Assembly: GCA_900769115.1 (NCBI GenBank)
Contig: CAAGFJ010000071.1
Coordinates: forward strand, 1-12,838
Direction: 5' to 3'
From: Lachnospiraceae bacterium
GTDB taxonomy: Bacteria; Bacillota; Clostridia; Lachnospirales; Lachnospiraceae
Length of the DNA: 12,838 nucleotides
Positions 1 to 6,540 of this stretch are shown one piece after another. The notes below the pieces were generated by a model. It was not told where the DNA came from. It saw only the letters and a list, made by a program, of their open reading frames with translations, and did no database searches. The number at the start of each line of letters is the position of its first letter. Position 1 is the first letter of the stretch. The position numbers were made by a program, and so were the translations under genes.

Positions 1-226
1 GCTTTGACCGCTTTACTTCGACGCCATTCAAATTTTCGACAATATGCTGAATCTGCTCTTTGTCGGTAATATGTGTTGCTTTTCCGCTATTGCCATTGAA
101 AACAACTATTTCCATGACCTCATTAGGGTCTAAGTCCATCAAGTCGAGTGGAATATTAAACCATACAACAATGCCCATCAAAAGAATTATCACAACAGAC
201 AGCAATTTGATGATTTTCTTTTTCAT
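1..226 (-). CDS. Exported or membrane-anchored protein of unknown function, 5' part only
   Basis: An open frame runs from an ATG at 224-226 off the left edge of the window, giving 75 codons with no stop. A good ribosome binding site (AAAGGAG at about 236-242) sits about 9 bases before the ATG. The protein starts MKKKIIKLLSVVIILLMG, a lysine-rich N-terminus followed by one hydrophobic segment (about residues 5-24), so it is probably a signal anchor or uncleaved signal peptide. No lipobox cysteine follows it. The visible mature part contains DPNEVMEIVVFNG and ITDKEQIQHIVENLN, a pattern of a small extracytoplasmic alpha/beta domain that I cannot assign to a named family. A near-consensus sigma-A promoter lies at 294-322. 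The gene looks intact and individually transcribed as far as it is visible. Function unknown. Confidence 0.8.
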   Translation of the reverse strand, partial: MKKKIIKLLSVVIILLMGIVVWFNIPLDLMDLDPNEVMEIVVFNGNSGKATHITDKEQIQHIVENLNGVEVKRSK

Positions 227-262
227 ATCAGCTCAACTCCTTTGTCAACTTCCGAATTTGTA

Positions 263-278
263 GCTGAGAATACTCAGC
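263..278. repeat. Short inverted repeat in the 5' leader
   Basis: GCTGAG, AATA, CTCAGC form a perfect 6-base inverted repeat with a 4-base centre. It lies roughly +10 to +25 relative to the predicted transcription start of the exported-protein gene. The position suits either an operator or a small leader hairpin. The half-site sequence GAGAATAC recurs across the -35 box at 315-322. No regulator can be named. Confidence 0.35.
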
Positions 279-293
279 CCTTTCTTGCCGATA

Positions 294-322
294 AGTATAA
301 CAGAAAACGACTGTATTCTCAA
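294..322 (-). promoter_or_regulatory. Sigma-A-type promoter of the exported-protein gene
   Basis: Read on the minus strand, TTGAGA (317-322) and TATACT (294-299) are separated by exactly 17 bases. This puts transcription start near 287, about 60 bases before the ATG at 226. The -35 box begins immediately after the stop codon of the phage-like frame at 323, so the promoter is independent of that remnant. Only sequence matching supports it. Confidence 0.7.
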
Positions 323-487
323 TCAGAACCTGTCGAATTCCTCCTGCGTTGCAAGTTCTGCATATTTACAGTCATCGTTTCTGTTCTCTGCATACATATC
401 ATTGATAGGACCTATCGACAGCATATCAAGATCTGCCATCGATAAGCCTAACTGTACACAGCGAAGCAGAAACAACGGGGTTGTCAT
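323..487 (-). CDS. Small phage tail-region-like protein (prophage remnant)
   Basis: From the ATG at 485-487 the frame gives 54 residues starting MTTPLFLLRCVQLGLS and ending ATQEEFDRF. The layout (TPLFLLR, then DLDMLSIGPINDMYAE, then an acidic stretch and TQEEFDRF) resembles, from memory, the small protein that siphophages of Firmicutes encode between the tail assembly chaperone and the tape measure gene. No other phage gene adjoins it: the exported-protein promoter follows at once, and a decayed beta-helix gene precedes it. The frame stays open up to 526, but the extra N-terminal residues overlap the end of that pseudogene and look like junction sequence. No ribosome binding site stands before 487. 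It is best read as an isolated fragment, probably not expressed. The family call is recognition of pattern, not a search result. Confidence 0.45.
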   Translation of the reverse strand: MTTPLFLLRCVQLGLSMADLDMLSIGPINDMYAENRNDDCKYAELATQEEFDRF

Positions 488-491
488 TTCA

Positions 492-515
492 CGCTCAGTT
501 GAGCGAACTTTTTTT
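492..515 (+). terminator. Hairpin plus T-run, terminator-like on the plus strand
   Basis: CGCTCA, GT, TGAGCG is a perfect inverted repeat at 492-505, followed on the plus strand by AAC and seven T (509-515). It has the form of a small intrinsic terminator reading rightwards, but no plus-strand gene precedes it. It lies across the 5' end of the phage-like frame and may be a leftover from the rearrangement that built this patch. Confidence 0.35.
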
Positions 516-519
516 AGAC

Positions 520-864
520 TCAACATCCGTTTTCACACTTTTTTAATGTAGAATTCTCACCTGCACCTATTGCAATTCCTGCTGCATAACTTGTAGTACC
601 ACTGACAGATATCGCTCCGCTCGTTGTAATATTTTCAAGCAAACAAGCCGACGGATATCCTACAAGTGCACATGCATTTCCGCTTCCTCTTAATGATATA
701 TTCACATTGTTCATATTCAGATTTTTAAAAGTCGCATTCTATGCATACTCAAAAAGACCGGCAAACTCCACCCAACTATCGGCAGAATAAGTATATCCGT
801 CAATTCCATACAGAACAATGAGTCTTCTGCGATTCTTTTGCGTCCGTGCGAAATTGCGAAGCAA
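520..864 (-). pseudogene. Remnant of a beta-helix / GLUG-type surface protein
   Basis: One minus-strand frame reads from a TTG at 862-864 to a TGA at 520-522, interrupted only by a TAG at 739-741. Downstream of the TAG, residues such as NATFKNLNMNNVNIS, LLENITTSGAISVSG and ENSTLKKCENGC show the short glycine- and asparagine-rich strands of right-handed beta-helix (GLUG-like) adhesin repeats. Upstream of the TAG the frame continues sensibly (SADSWVEFAGLFEYA), so the TAG probably replaces a lysine codon. The TTG has a strong ribosome binding site (GGAGGAG at 872-878, spacing 7), but no signal peptide follows, so the front end is probably not the native start. The gene is far shorter than real surface adhesins. 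Together these point to a broken, truncated gene. A short independently started fragment from the ATG at 712-714 is possible but unlikely. Confidence 0.6.
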
Positions 865-923
865 TTATCTTCTCCTCCGCAAAGTGTGCATCCTTAGGGA
901 AGTATTTTTACTTTATAGTATGA

Positions 924-2282
924 TCAGTTTTTAATCAGCATTTTCTTTCTTAACCGCAGATAACTTATAATCATGATAATTCCCGTCACAACCCAGGAGA
1001 TTGGATAAATAATGATCAATACCCAGAATTCATGCACAGCCACACAGGCAGTAGAGATCCAGATCAGTCTCAGCACGCAGGAACCAAATACCGTGATCAG
1101 TGCAGGCTGTAAAGAATGTCCCAATCCACGCATGGCACCGCCACTGATCTCATATGCGGATGTCAACAGTTCCAACGTAGTTGCAATTACAAGTCTTGTA
1201 GTCGCGTATTCTAACACAGAGACATCCGTTGTATATAAGCCTAAGAAAAAAGATCTTCCAATCACGAATATAGCAGATAATAATCCGCAGAATACCATGG
1301 AAAATGCCATATTGATTTGGAAAATCTTACGGCAACGGTCGTATTCCCCTGCCCCGTAATTCTGACTGGTAAAGGTAACCGTTGTTTGCGCAAACGCATT
1401 CACAATAAAGTACGAGAAGAATTCATAATTCAGTGCTGCTGCCGATCCCGCTACCGCATCCGATCCAAAGCTGTTGATCGTACTCTGAATACAGACATTG
1501 GCAAGTGAAAACACCATTCCCTGCAATCCGGCAGGAACGCCAATAGAAAGGATCTTCCATAGCTCCTTTCCATTCAGTGTCAGCTTACTTGGTGTGAAAC
1601 GAACCGGTTCCGGCTCATGCATCAGAATCCACATGACAATCCCAGAGCTTACAATATTCGATACCACCGTTGCAATCGCAACACCCGCTACTCCCATCTG
1701 AAACACAATCACTAAGATCAGATTCAGTACCGTATTCAGGATACCTGCCACGATCAGACTGTATAATGGTCTTCTGCTATCTCCGGTACTTCGAAGGATT
1801 GAGGAACCAAAATCATATAGCAGGATAAACGGCATGCCCAGAAAATAGATGCGAAGATACTGTACCGCAAGGTCGATCACATCTTCCGGCGTTCCCATTA
1901 ATATTAATACCGGTCTTCCAATAAACTGACCTAATATCATAACAAAGCATCCACCGATCAGCGCTACTGTAATAGCCGTATGGATCGCCGCCTGTATATT
2001 CTTCTCCACTTTCTGTCCGATATAATGTGCGATCACAACATTCGATCCTAGTGAAATACCAATAAACAAGTTGATCATCAATGAAATAAACGAACTTGTA
2101 CTGCCGACCGCTGCCAATGCCCGGCTGCTTGCAAACCGTCCCACCACTGCCGTATCCACTGAATTAAAAAGTTGCTGTAAGATACTGCTCGCAGCAAGTG
2201 GTAATGCAAATAATAATATCTTATTCCATAACGTTCCATGCGTCATGTCAATTGTATTCTTACTTTTCTTCATGTCACCCAC
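924..2282 (-). CDS. MATE family multidrug/Na+ antiporter
   Basis: This is a 452-residue integral membrane protein of the usual MATE length. MATE pumps export cationic drugs or metabolites in exchange for Na+ or H+. The N-terminus carries family hallmarks: GTLWNKILLFALPLAASS, then LQQLFNSVDTAVVGRF with the conserved motif around the first helix pair, then LGSNVVIAHYIGQ. About twelve hydrophobic helices follow in two similar halves; the second half begins near LWKILSIGVPAGLQGM. The predicted start is a GTG at 2280-2282, six bases after the TraX stop, with GGATGAGAG upstream. An in-frame ATG at 2271-2273 (MKKSKN) is the alternative. It follows the TraX gene so closely that they are surely co-transcribed and probably translationally coupled. 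No convincing terminator follows. The substrate cannot be read from sequence. Confidence 0.93.
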   Translation of the reverse strand: MGDMKKSKNTIDMTHGTLWNKILLFALPLAASSILQQLFNSVDTAVVGRFASSRALAAVGSTSSFISLMINLFIGISLGSNVVIAHYIGQKVEKNIQAAIHTAITVALIGGCFVMILGQFIGRPVLILMGTPEDVIDLAVQYLRIYFLGMPFILLYDFGSSILRSTGDSRRPLYSLIVAGILNTVLNLILVIVFQMGVAGVAIATVVSNIVSSGIVMWILMHEPEPVRFTPSKLTLNGKELWKILSIGVPAGLQGMVFSLANVCIQSTINSFGSDAVAGSAAALNYEFFSYFIVNAFAQTTVTFTSQNYGAGEYDRCRKIFQINMAFSMVFCGLLSAIFVIGRSFFLGLYTTDVSVLEYATTRLVIATTLELLTSAYEISGGAMRGLGHSLQPALITVFGSCVLRLIWISTACVAVHEFWVLIIIYPISWVVTGIIMIISYLRLRKKMLIKN

Positions 2283-2288
2283 AAACTC

Positions 2289-3035
2289 TCATCCAATCAA
2301 CTGCCACACCACATAGATCACCAACATATGTACCGGATAAAACAGATAGCAGACATATTGGAACCATTTACTGTGATACCCCTGTTTTTCGTGATACAAC
2401 CAGATTGGAATTAATGCAAATAATGCCAGTCCCTGTTGTACAATTTCAAACTCATGTCCCAGCACAGTGATTGTAAAATAGTACCCTCCTAACATCTTTA
2501 CATTCAAAATATACATACCGATCAGTTGTATTATATAATCCGTTGCTTTTCTTCTATTTGTAAAATAGAAAAGCAAAACAGCAAGCACACCTGCCCCATA
2601 ATAATCCACCATTGTAATAGAACCTATCACAAAACCACATAATGTAATAACCGCAGCAACAAAAACAGTCAGTACGATATTCTCTTTTTTCTTAACAGCT
2701 TCTATTCCCGACATACAAATCAACGCAATCAAAAAGGTCCATAACACATTCTGGTGATATGGATAAAAAGGCGTACTTCCATACATCAGATCAAATGGAA
2801 CCTCTGCAATAAGAGCAAAAATAAAGACACGAAGCACATATTTTCTTCTATCATGTGTCTTACGAAATCCTTCTGCAATCATAAATGCAAAAATTGGGAA
2901 AGCCAATCGTCCAATACATGTCAGCCAATCATCATTTGGGAAAATGGTTGCCCACATATGATCGCATAGCATGAGTCCCATTGCTATCACATGTAACAAA
3001 AATGATGTAATCTCAAATCTTCTTGTTTTCATCAT
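2289..3035 (-). CDS. TraX family membrane protein (acetyltransferase-like)
   Basis: The 248-residue polytopic protein has about eight hydrophobic segments. The opening ITSFLLHVIAMGLMLCDHMW, followed by IGRLAFPIFAFMIAEGF and then RKYVLRVFIFALIAEVPFDL, is the pattern of the TraX family (named for the F-plasmid pilin N-acetylase). Many non-plasmid members occur in Firmicutes chromosomes, where the role is unproven; an acyl-transfer function on a surface or envelope component is inference. Two adjacent ATGs (3033-3035 and 3030-3032) follow AAAGGAAATGA, and either can serve. A TGA at 2289-2291 ends it six bases before the MATE start. There are no conjugation genes nearby, so plasmid transfer is not implied. 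Confidence 0.85.
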   Translation of the reverse strand: MMKTRRFEITSFLLHVIAMGLMLCDHMWATIFPNDDWLTCIGRLAFPIFAFMIAEGFRKTHDRRKYVLRVFIFALIAEVPFDLMYGSTPFYPYHQNVLWTFLIALICMSGIEAVKKKENIVLTVFVAAVITLCGFVIGSITMVDYYGAGVLAVLLFYFTNRRKATDYIIQLIGMYILNVKMLGGYYFTITVLGHEFEIVQQGLALFALIPIWLYHEKQGYHSKWFQYVCYLFYPVHMLVIYVVWQLIG

Positions 3036-3098
3036 TCATTTCCTTTCTTTAATCATCATATATACATTTTCATTTAGATATAAAACTATACAAACAAG

Positions 3099-3130
3099 AA
3101 AAAACACACCACAAACGTGATATGCTTTTT
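3099..3130 (-). terminator. Intrinsic terminator after thrS
   Basis: On the minus strand CATATCAC (3117-3124), loop GTTT and GTGGTGTG (3105-3112) form an 8-base-pair stem with two G-U pairs, followed by TTTTTT (3099-3104). An A-run precedes the stem and could extend it. It stands about 80 bases after the thrS stop, so it probably ends the thrS transcript. It lies just downstream of the candidate promoter at 3141-3166 and would also act on that transcript. Confidence 0.6.
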
Positions 3131-3140
3131 CTACTGTCCT

Positions 3141-3166
3141 ATTATACCACGCACGTCTTCTGACAA
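3141..3166 (-). promoter_or_regulatory. Candidate extended -10 promoter upstream of traX
   Basis: TGGTATAAT on the minus strand (3141-3149) is a perfect -10 hexamer with an extended TGn motif. TTGTCA (3161-3166) resembles a -35 box, but the spacing is only 14 bases, so the extended -10 would have to carry recognition. The core (minus-strand GTGCGTGGTATAATA) matches the thrS promoter core at 14 of 15 positions. A terminator-like hairpin about 10 bases past the expected start would shorten most transcripts unless it is regulated. Its role in driving traX and the MATE gene is therefore uncertain. Confidence 0.45.
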
Positions 3167-3204
3167 TTCTCCATCTGATATACGAAGCACAAAATTGATC
3201 TATC

Positions 3205-4974
3205 TTAGTTCATTTTATTGATAGACTTATTTTTGATTTCATCCTTAAGCTTATCAACAAACTCATCTAACGGAAGTACGGTTGTCTCTGCATGTCCGTG
3301 AAGACGGAATGATACGGTTCTGCCCTCCTGCTCATTGAATCCCAATACAAGCAGATATGGAACCTTCTGCATCTGTCCCTCACGCATACGATAACCTAAC
3401 TTCTCTGCACGATCATCTAACTCTACCCGGACATCACTGTCATCTAACAGATCACATACTTCATGTGCATAAGCCATCAGTTCTTCGTTATCCGTCTTAA
3501 CCGGCATTACCTTAACCTGAACCGGAGCTAACCATGTTGGCAGATTACCCTTCGTCTCCTCTAAGATATATGCCATGAAACGATCCAACGAACCAAGAAT
3601 TGCTCTGTGAAGAACAACCGGAGTCTTCTTCTCACCATCACTGTCCACATAAGATAACTGGAACTTAGCAGGTAAGCAGAAGTCTAACTGACAAGTAGAT
3701 AACGTATACTCATTACCAACAGCAGGCTTTACGTTAACATCTAACTTTGGACCATAGAACGCAGCCTCACCAATCTCCTCGGTATACTCAATACCGATAT
3801 CATTCATAACCTTGCGCAAAGCATCCTCTGCTGTATTCCACATCTCATCATCATCATGATATTTCTCTTTGTTTGCAGGATCTCTTAATGACAATACACA
3901 GCGGTAATCGGTAATGCCGAAATCTTTGTATGTGTCAAAGATCAGATTCACAACGCTTGTAAACTCTTCCTCAATCTGCTCCGGTGTCACAAAGATATGT
4001 GCATCATTCTGGCAGAAATGCCGTCCTCTCTCGATACCCTTCAGCGTACCACTTGCCTCAAAACGGAAGTCATGTGCAATCTCGCCAATCCGGATCGGCA
4101 GATCTTTATAAGAATGCATCCGGTTTGCATAGATCATCATATGATGTGGACAGTTCATCGGACGTAATACAAAAGATTCTCCCTCCATCTCCATAGCAGG
4201 GAACATATTATCCTTGTAATGATCCCAGTGACCGGAAGTCTTATACAGATTCACCGTACCAACACATGGTGTCATAACATGAAGATAACCAAGCTTTCTT
4301 TCCTTTGCTTTGATATAATTCTCTAACTCCTGCCAGATCGTATATCCCTTTGGAAGGAACATCGGAAGTCCACGTCCAACCAGATCGTCTACCATGAATA
4401 ATCCCATGTCCTTACCGATCTTTCTGTGATCTCTTTCCTTTGCTTCCTCTAATAATCTCAAATGATCCTCTAACTCTTCCTTTGTTGGGAAGCATACACC
4501 ATATATTCTCTGCAACACTTTATTCTTGCTGTCACCCTTCCAGTATGCACCTGAATGACGGATCAGCTTAAAGTTACGGCATAATTTCACGTTATCTACA
4601 TGAGGTCCTCTGCAAAGATCTGTAAAATCACCCTGCTCATAACAGGTAATCGTACCATCCTCTAAACCATTGATCAAATCCAGCTTATACTCGTCATCCT
4701 TGAACATCTCCAATGCTTCTTCCTTGGTAATCTCCTTACGAACGATTCTCTTACCGGACTTGGCAACCTTCTTCATTTCTTTCTCGATTGCTGCAATCGT
4801 CTCATCATTCACCGTCTCATCGCCGAAATCTACATCATAATAGAATCCTTCCGCAACAACCGGACCTACCCAGAACTTTGCCTGCGGATACAGGTGCTTG
4901 ATTGCCTGTGCCATCAAATGAGCACAGGAATGATTCAATGTCTTCAATTCTTCATTCTCTTTGAAATTAACCAT
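3205..4974 (-). CDS. thrS: Threonyl-tRNA synthetase
   Basis: The enzyme charges tRNA-Thr with threonine in the cytoplasm using ATP, and clears mischarged Ser-tRNA. The 589 residues start directly in the second editing domain: HSCAH (H15 and H19) is the HxxxH zinc-type editing motif. The N-terminal TGS domain (about 60 residues in E. coli ThrS, which has 642) is absent. The class II core follows: MNCPHH supplies a zinc-binding cysteine, FRFEASGT with GRHFCQNDAH is motif 2 and a zinc histidine, and LHRAILGSLDRFMAYILEE is motif 3. The C-terminal anticodon-binding domain runs from about VQVKVMP onward. The start ATG follows AAAAAGGAGAAAGAAT, an ideal ribosome binding site. The gene is preceded by a T-box leader with a Thr specifier, confirming both identity and regulation. 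It appears complete. Confidence 0.98.
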   Translation of the reverse strand: MVNFKENEELKTLNHSCAHLMAQAIKHLYPQAKFWVGPVVAEGFYYDVDFGDETVNDETIAAIEKEMKKVAKSGKRIVRKEITKEEALEMFKDDEYKLDLINGLEDGTITCYEQGDFTDLCRGPHVDNVKLCRNFKLIRHSGAYWKGDSKNKVLQRIYGVCFPTKEELEDHLRLLEEAKERDHRKIGKDMGLFMVDDLVGRGLPMFLPKGYTIWQELENYIKAKERKLGYLHVMTPCVGTVNLYKTSGHWDHYKDNMFPAMEMEGESFVLRPMNCPHHMMIYANRMHSYKDLPIRIGEIAHDFRFEASGTLKGIERGRHFCQNDAHIFVTPEQIEEEFTSVVNLIFDTYKDFGITDYRCVLSLRDPANKEKYHDDDEMWNTAEDALRKVMNDIGIEYTEEIGEAAFYGPKLDVNVKPAVGNEYTLSTCQLDFCLPAKFQLSYVDSDGEKKTPVVLHRAILGSLDRFMAYILEETKGNLPTWLAPVQVKVMPVKTDNEELMAYAHEVCDLLDDSDVRVELDDRAEKLGYRMREGQMQKVPYLLVLGFNEQEGRTVSFRLHGHAETTVLPLDEFVDKLKDEIKNKSINKMN

Positions 4975-4998
4975 ATTCTTTCTCCTTTTTATTCCTTA

Positions 4999-5028
4999 GG
5001 AAATCTTGGATTTCCCATCTTTATTATA
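4999..5028 (-). promoter_or_regulatory. Possible secondary thrS promoter and start-proximal hairpin
   Basis: Between the T-box terminator and the thrS ribosome binding site, the minus strand carries a TATAAT box (5023-5028) with only a poor -35 (TTTGTT, spacing 16). It is followed by a perfect 7-base inverted repeat with a 3-base loop (GGAAATC at 5009-5015 against GATTTCC at 4999-5005). It could be a weak T-box-independent promoter or simply AT-rich leader. Confidence 0.25.
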
Positions 5029-5063
5029 CCTTTTTGCTTTATAAAACAAATTAGCTATAAAGT

Positions 5064-5107
5064 AAAAAATAGCACCAATAGATATATACACATACCTAAG
5101 GGTGCTA
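5064..5107 (-). terminator. T-box-controlled intrinsic terminator
   Basis: On the minus strand TAGCACC (5101-5107) pairs with GGTGCTA (5070-5076), with a few further internal pairs, and six T follow (5064-5069). It lies just after the T-box sequence, so formation of the antiterminator upstream would compete with it. Confidence 0.85.
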
Positions 5108-5300
5108 ATACACGGTTCCACCTTATGTTTCACTCAATGCTTATAACGTAGCTACACGGTAGCGCTTCGAGATACCCTCTCTTCTACGCACGACTCAGGA
5201 ACGGTCTTCCTATATCTTTCCCATAAACAACTTCCAGCATACGTCGTTCTCTCTGAATGGTTCCGGCACAGTACTCTTTCCTTCACTGTCTTTTTCATAC
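5064..5300 (-). promoter_or_regulatory. T-box riboswitch (tRNA-Thr) controlling thrS
   Basis: The leader senses uncharged tRNA-Thr and lets transcription read through into thrS when charging is low. The minus strand shows the T-box sequence AAGGTGGAACCGTG (5111-5124), whose UGGA would pair with the tRNA 3' end. Upstream it shows the AG-rich AGAGAGAACGACG of stem I and the specifier context GAAG-ACC-GTTCC. The codon ACC (5203-5205) is a threonine codon, in agreement with the downstream gene. AGTA near 5260-5270 fits the specifier-loop S-turn strand. A terminator at 5064-5107 follows the T-box. Distances match family architecture. The T-box and terminator are directly visible; exact stem I pairings were not folded. 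Confidence 0.93.
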
Positions 5301-5307
5301 ATGAGTT

Positions 5308-5336
5308 ATTGTACCACGCACATTCTCAATAATCAA
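5308..5336 (-). promoter_or_regulatory. thrS promoter
   Basis: TTGATT (5331-5336), a 17-base spacer and TACAAT (5308-5313) with an extended TG (TGGTACAAT) make a good sigma-A promoter just ahead of the T-box leader. Its -35 box lies inside the last codons of the upstream HAD/carbonic anhydrase gene, so thrS has its own promoter even though the genes are adjacent. Confidence 0.75.
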
Positions 5337-6474
5337 TCATTTTTTTCGCTTCTTCGATATAATATTGTGCATTCTCCCGATTTCGTTCAATCTCCTCTGG
5401 TCGAATACTCCGATGAATTTTCCCCGGATTTCCTAATACAACCGAATCATTCGGAATCTCTACCCCGCCAGTTACTAATGCACCTGCTCCAATGATACAA
5501 TTCTTCCCAATCTTACAATCATTTAGCAAAATGGCACCCATACCGATCAGCGTACCATCTCCCACACTGCAACCATGTACAATTGCCCCATGTCCGATCG
5601 TCACATAATCTCCAATTGTCAACGGATGTCCTTCATCTACATGGAGTACACAGTTATCCTGCACATTCGTCCCTTTGCCAATCGTAATATGATCCGAATC
5701 CGCACGAACGGATGCATGATACCAGATCCCGGCATTCTCTCCCACTTCCAGATTTCCTATCACATCGGCACTTGGTGCAATAAATACCGATGCCGGGATC
5801 CCACTTGCAATCTGTAACAGATCCAGTGGCTGCTCTAACTGTTCATACCCTTCCATTCTTGTCGTGGGCTGCATCGTTCCTTCTTTGAGATACCAGACTG
5901 CCTGCATTGCCCGCACCCCCAAACGCTTTGCCGTCACAAGCTCGTCGCTTCCACCATCGCCAACATAGATACATTCCTCCGGTGACACAGAAAGCTTCTC
6001 CATACACCGTCTGTATATCAGCTCATCCGGCTTTTGTACGCCCTCTTCATAGGACAGACACACAGCATCAAAATACGGAAACAGCACACTTCGTCGTATT
6101 ACCATTGCTTCCTCTGAAAAACAATTACTGATCAGTCCCACCTTGATTCCCCGTCTTCGCAGACCCTCTAACATCGGACGGATCTGTGGATCCATATGCC
6201 GAAAACATTCTTCCTTGGTTGCCACCCGGTTTCTTACGATCATCTGAAGTTTTTCTTCTATATGATCACAGGAATTTTCCTCTAATATGATCCTTATTGT
6301 GTCCTCAAAGGTTAATTTTCCTATGCTTCGGTCAGCTTCCATTGCCCGCCACATCGGAATAAAGTTCTCTGCCGGAATCCCCGCATCTGCTGCCATTTCC
6401 TTTCCAAAATATACCGGACAATTATAATGTGAGATCAATGTCTCGAACATATCAAATAATACTGCCTTAACCAT
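5326..6474 (-). CDS. HAD-type hydrolase fused to gamma-carbonic anhydrase-like domain
   Basis: One unbroken frame joins two enzymes. Residues about 1-205 are a haloacid dehalogenase fold: motif I FDMFETL (nucleophile D8), motif II LISN (S116), motif III QKPDE (K148) and motif IV GDGGSDE (D173, D177). Motif I has Phe at position 10, where phosphatases have the second Asp. Residues about 223-360 form a left-handed beta-helix of hexapeptide repeats with the full gamma-carbonic anhydrase signature: SVRAD (R257), NVQDN, and zinc histidines in LHVDEG (H278) and IGHGAIVHGC (H295, H300). A C-terminal helix follows. Numbering is from the ATG at 6472-6474, seven bases after GAGGG. An ATG at 6475-6477 is nearly as good; the frame also extends to a GTG at 6496-6498 that lacks a ribosome binding site. 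Metal-dependent CO2 hydration is plausible for the second half; the HAD substrate is unknown. It lies 60 bases after the HMA gene. Confidence 0.9.
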   Translation of the reverse strand: MVKAVLFDMFETLISHYNCPVYFGKEMAADAGIPAENFIPMWRAMEADRSIGKLTFEDTIRIILEENSCDHIEEKLQMIVRNRVATKEECFRHMDPQIRPMLEGLRRRGIKVGLISNCFSEEAMVIRRSVLFPYFDAVCLSYEEGVQKPDELIYRRCMEKLSVSPEECIYVGDGGSDELVTAKRLGVRAMQAVWYLKEGTMQPTTRMEGYEQLEQPLDLLQIASGIPASVFIAPSADVIGNLEVGENAGIWYHASVRADSDHITIGKGTNVQDNCVLHVDEGHPLTIGDYVTIGHGAIVHGCSVGDGTLIGMGAILLNDCKIGKNCIIGAGALVTGGVEIPNDSVVLGNPGKIHRSIRPEEIERNRENAQYYIEEAKKMIDY

Positions 6475-6511
6475 CATCTTTCCCTCAAAACTTTCCACAG
6501 AAAATACCTAC

Positions 6512-6540
6512 AAATAAATATATCAATCCTGTATTTATTT
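6512..6540. repeat. AT-only inverted repeat at the end of the HMA gene
   Basis: AAATAAATA (6512-6520) and TATTTATTT (6532-6540) are perfect 9-base arms around an 11-base centre, overlapping the HMA stop codon. With no GC pairs and no T-run after it, it is a weak RNA stem. It may protect a 3' end or partly separate the HMA gene from the HAD/carbonic anhydrase gene, but does not look like a true terminator. Confidence 0.35.

Noticed and set aside
852..866. AATTGC-GAA-GCAATT hairpin as terminator of the MATE gene
   Set aside because: Neither strand has a T-run after the stem, and it overlaps the TTG start region of the beta-helix remnant.
1012..1359. 115-residue plus-strand open frame inside the MATE gene
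   Set aside because: It is antisense to a clear MATE coding region, lacks a ribosome binding site and has no recognisable domain.
2289..3035. TraX homology as evidence of a conjugative element
   Set aside because: TraX-family proteins are common on Firmicutes chromosomes, and no relaxase, coupling protein, pilus or mobilisation gene is present.
4894..5151. Plus-strand open frame of 85 residues across the T-box leader
   Set aside because: It overlaps the thrS start and the T-box on the other strand and has no ribosome binding site or family resemblance.
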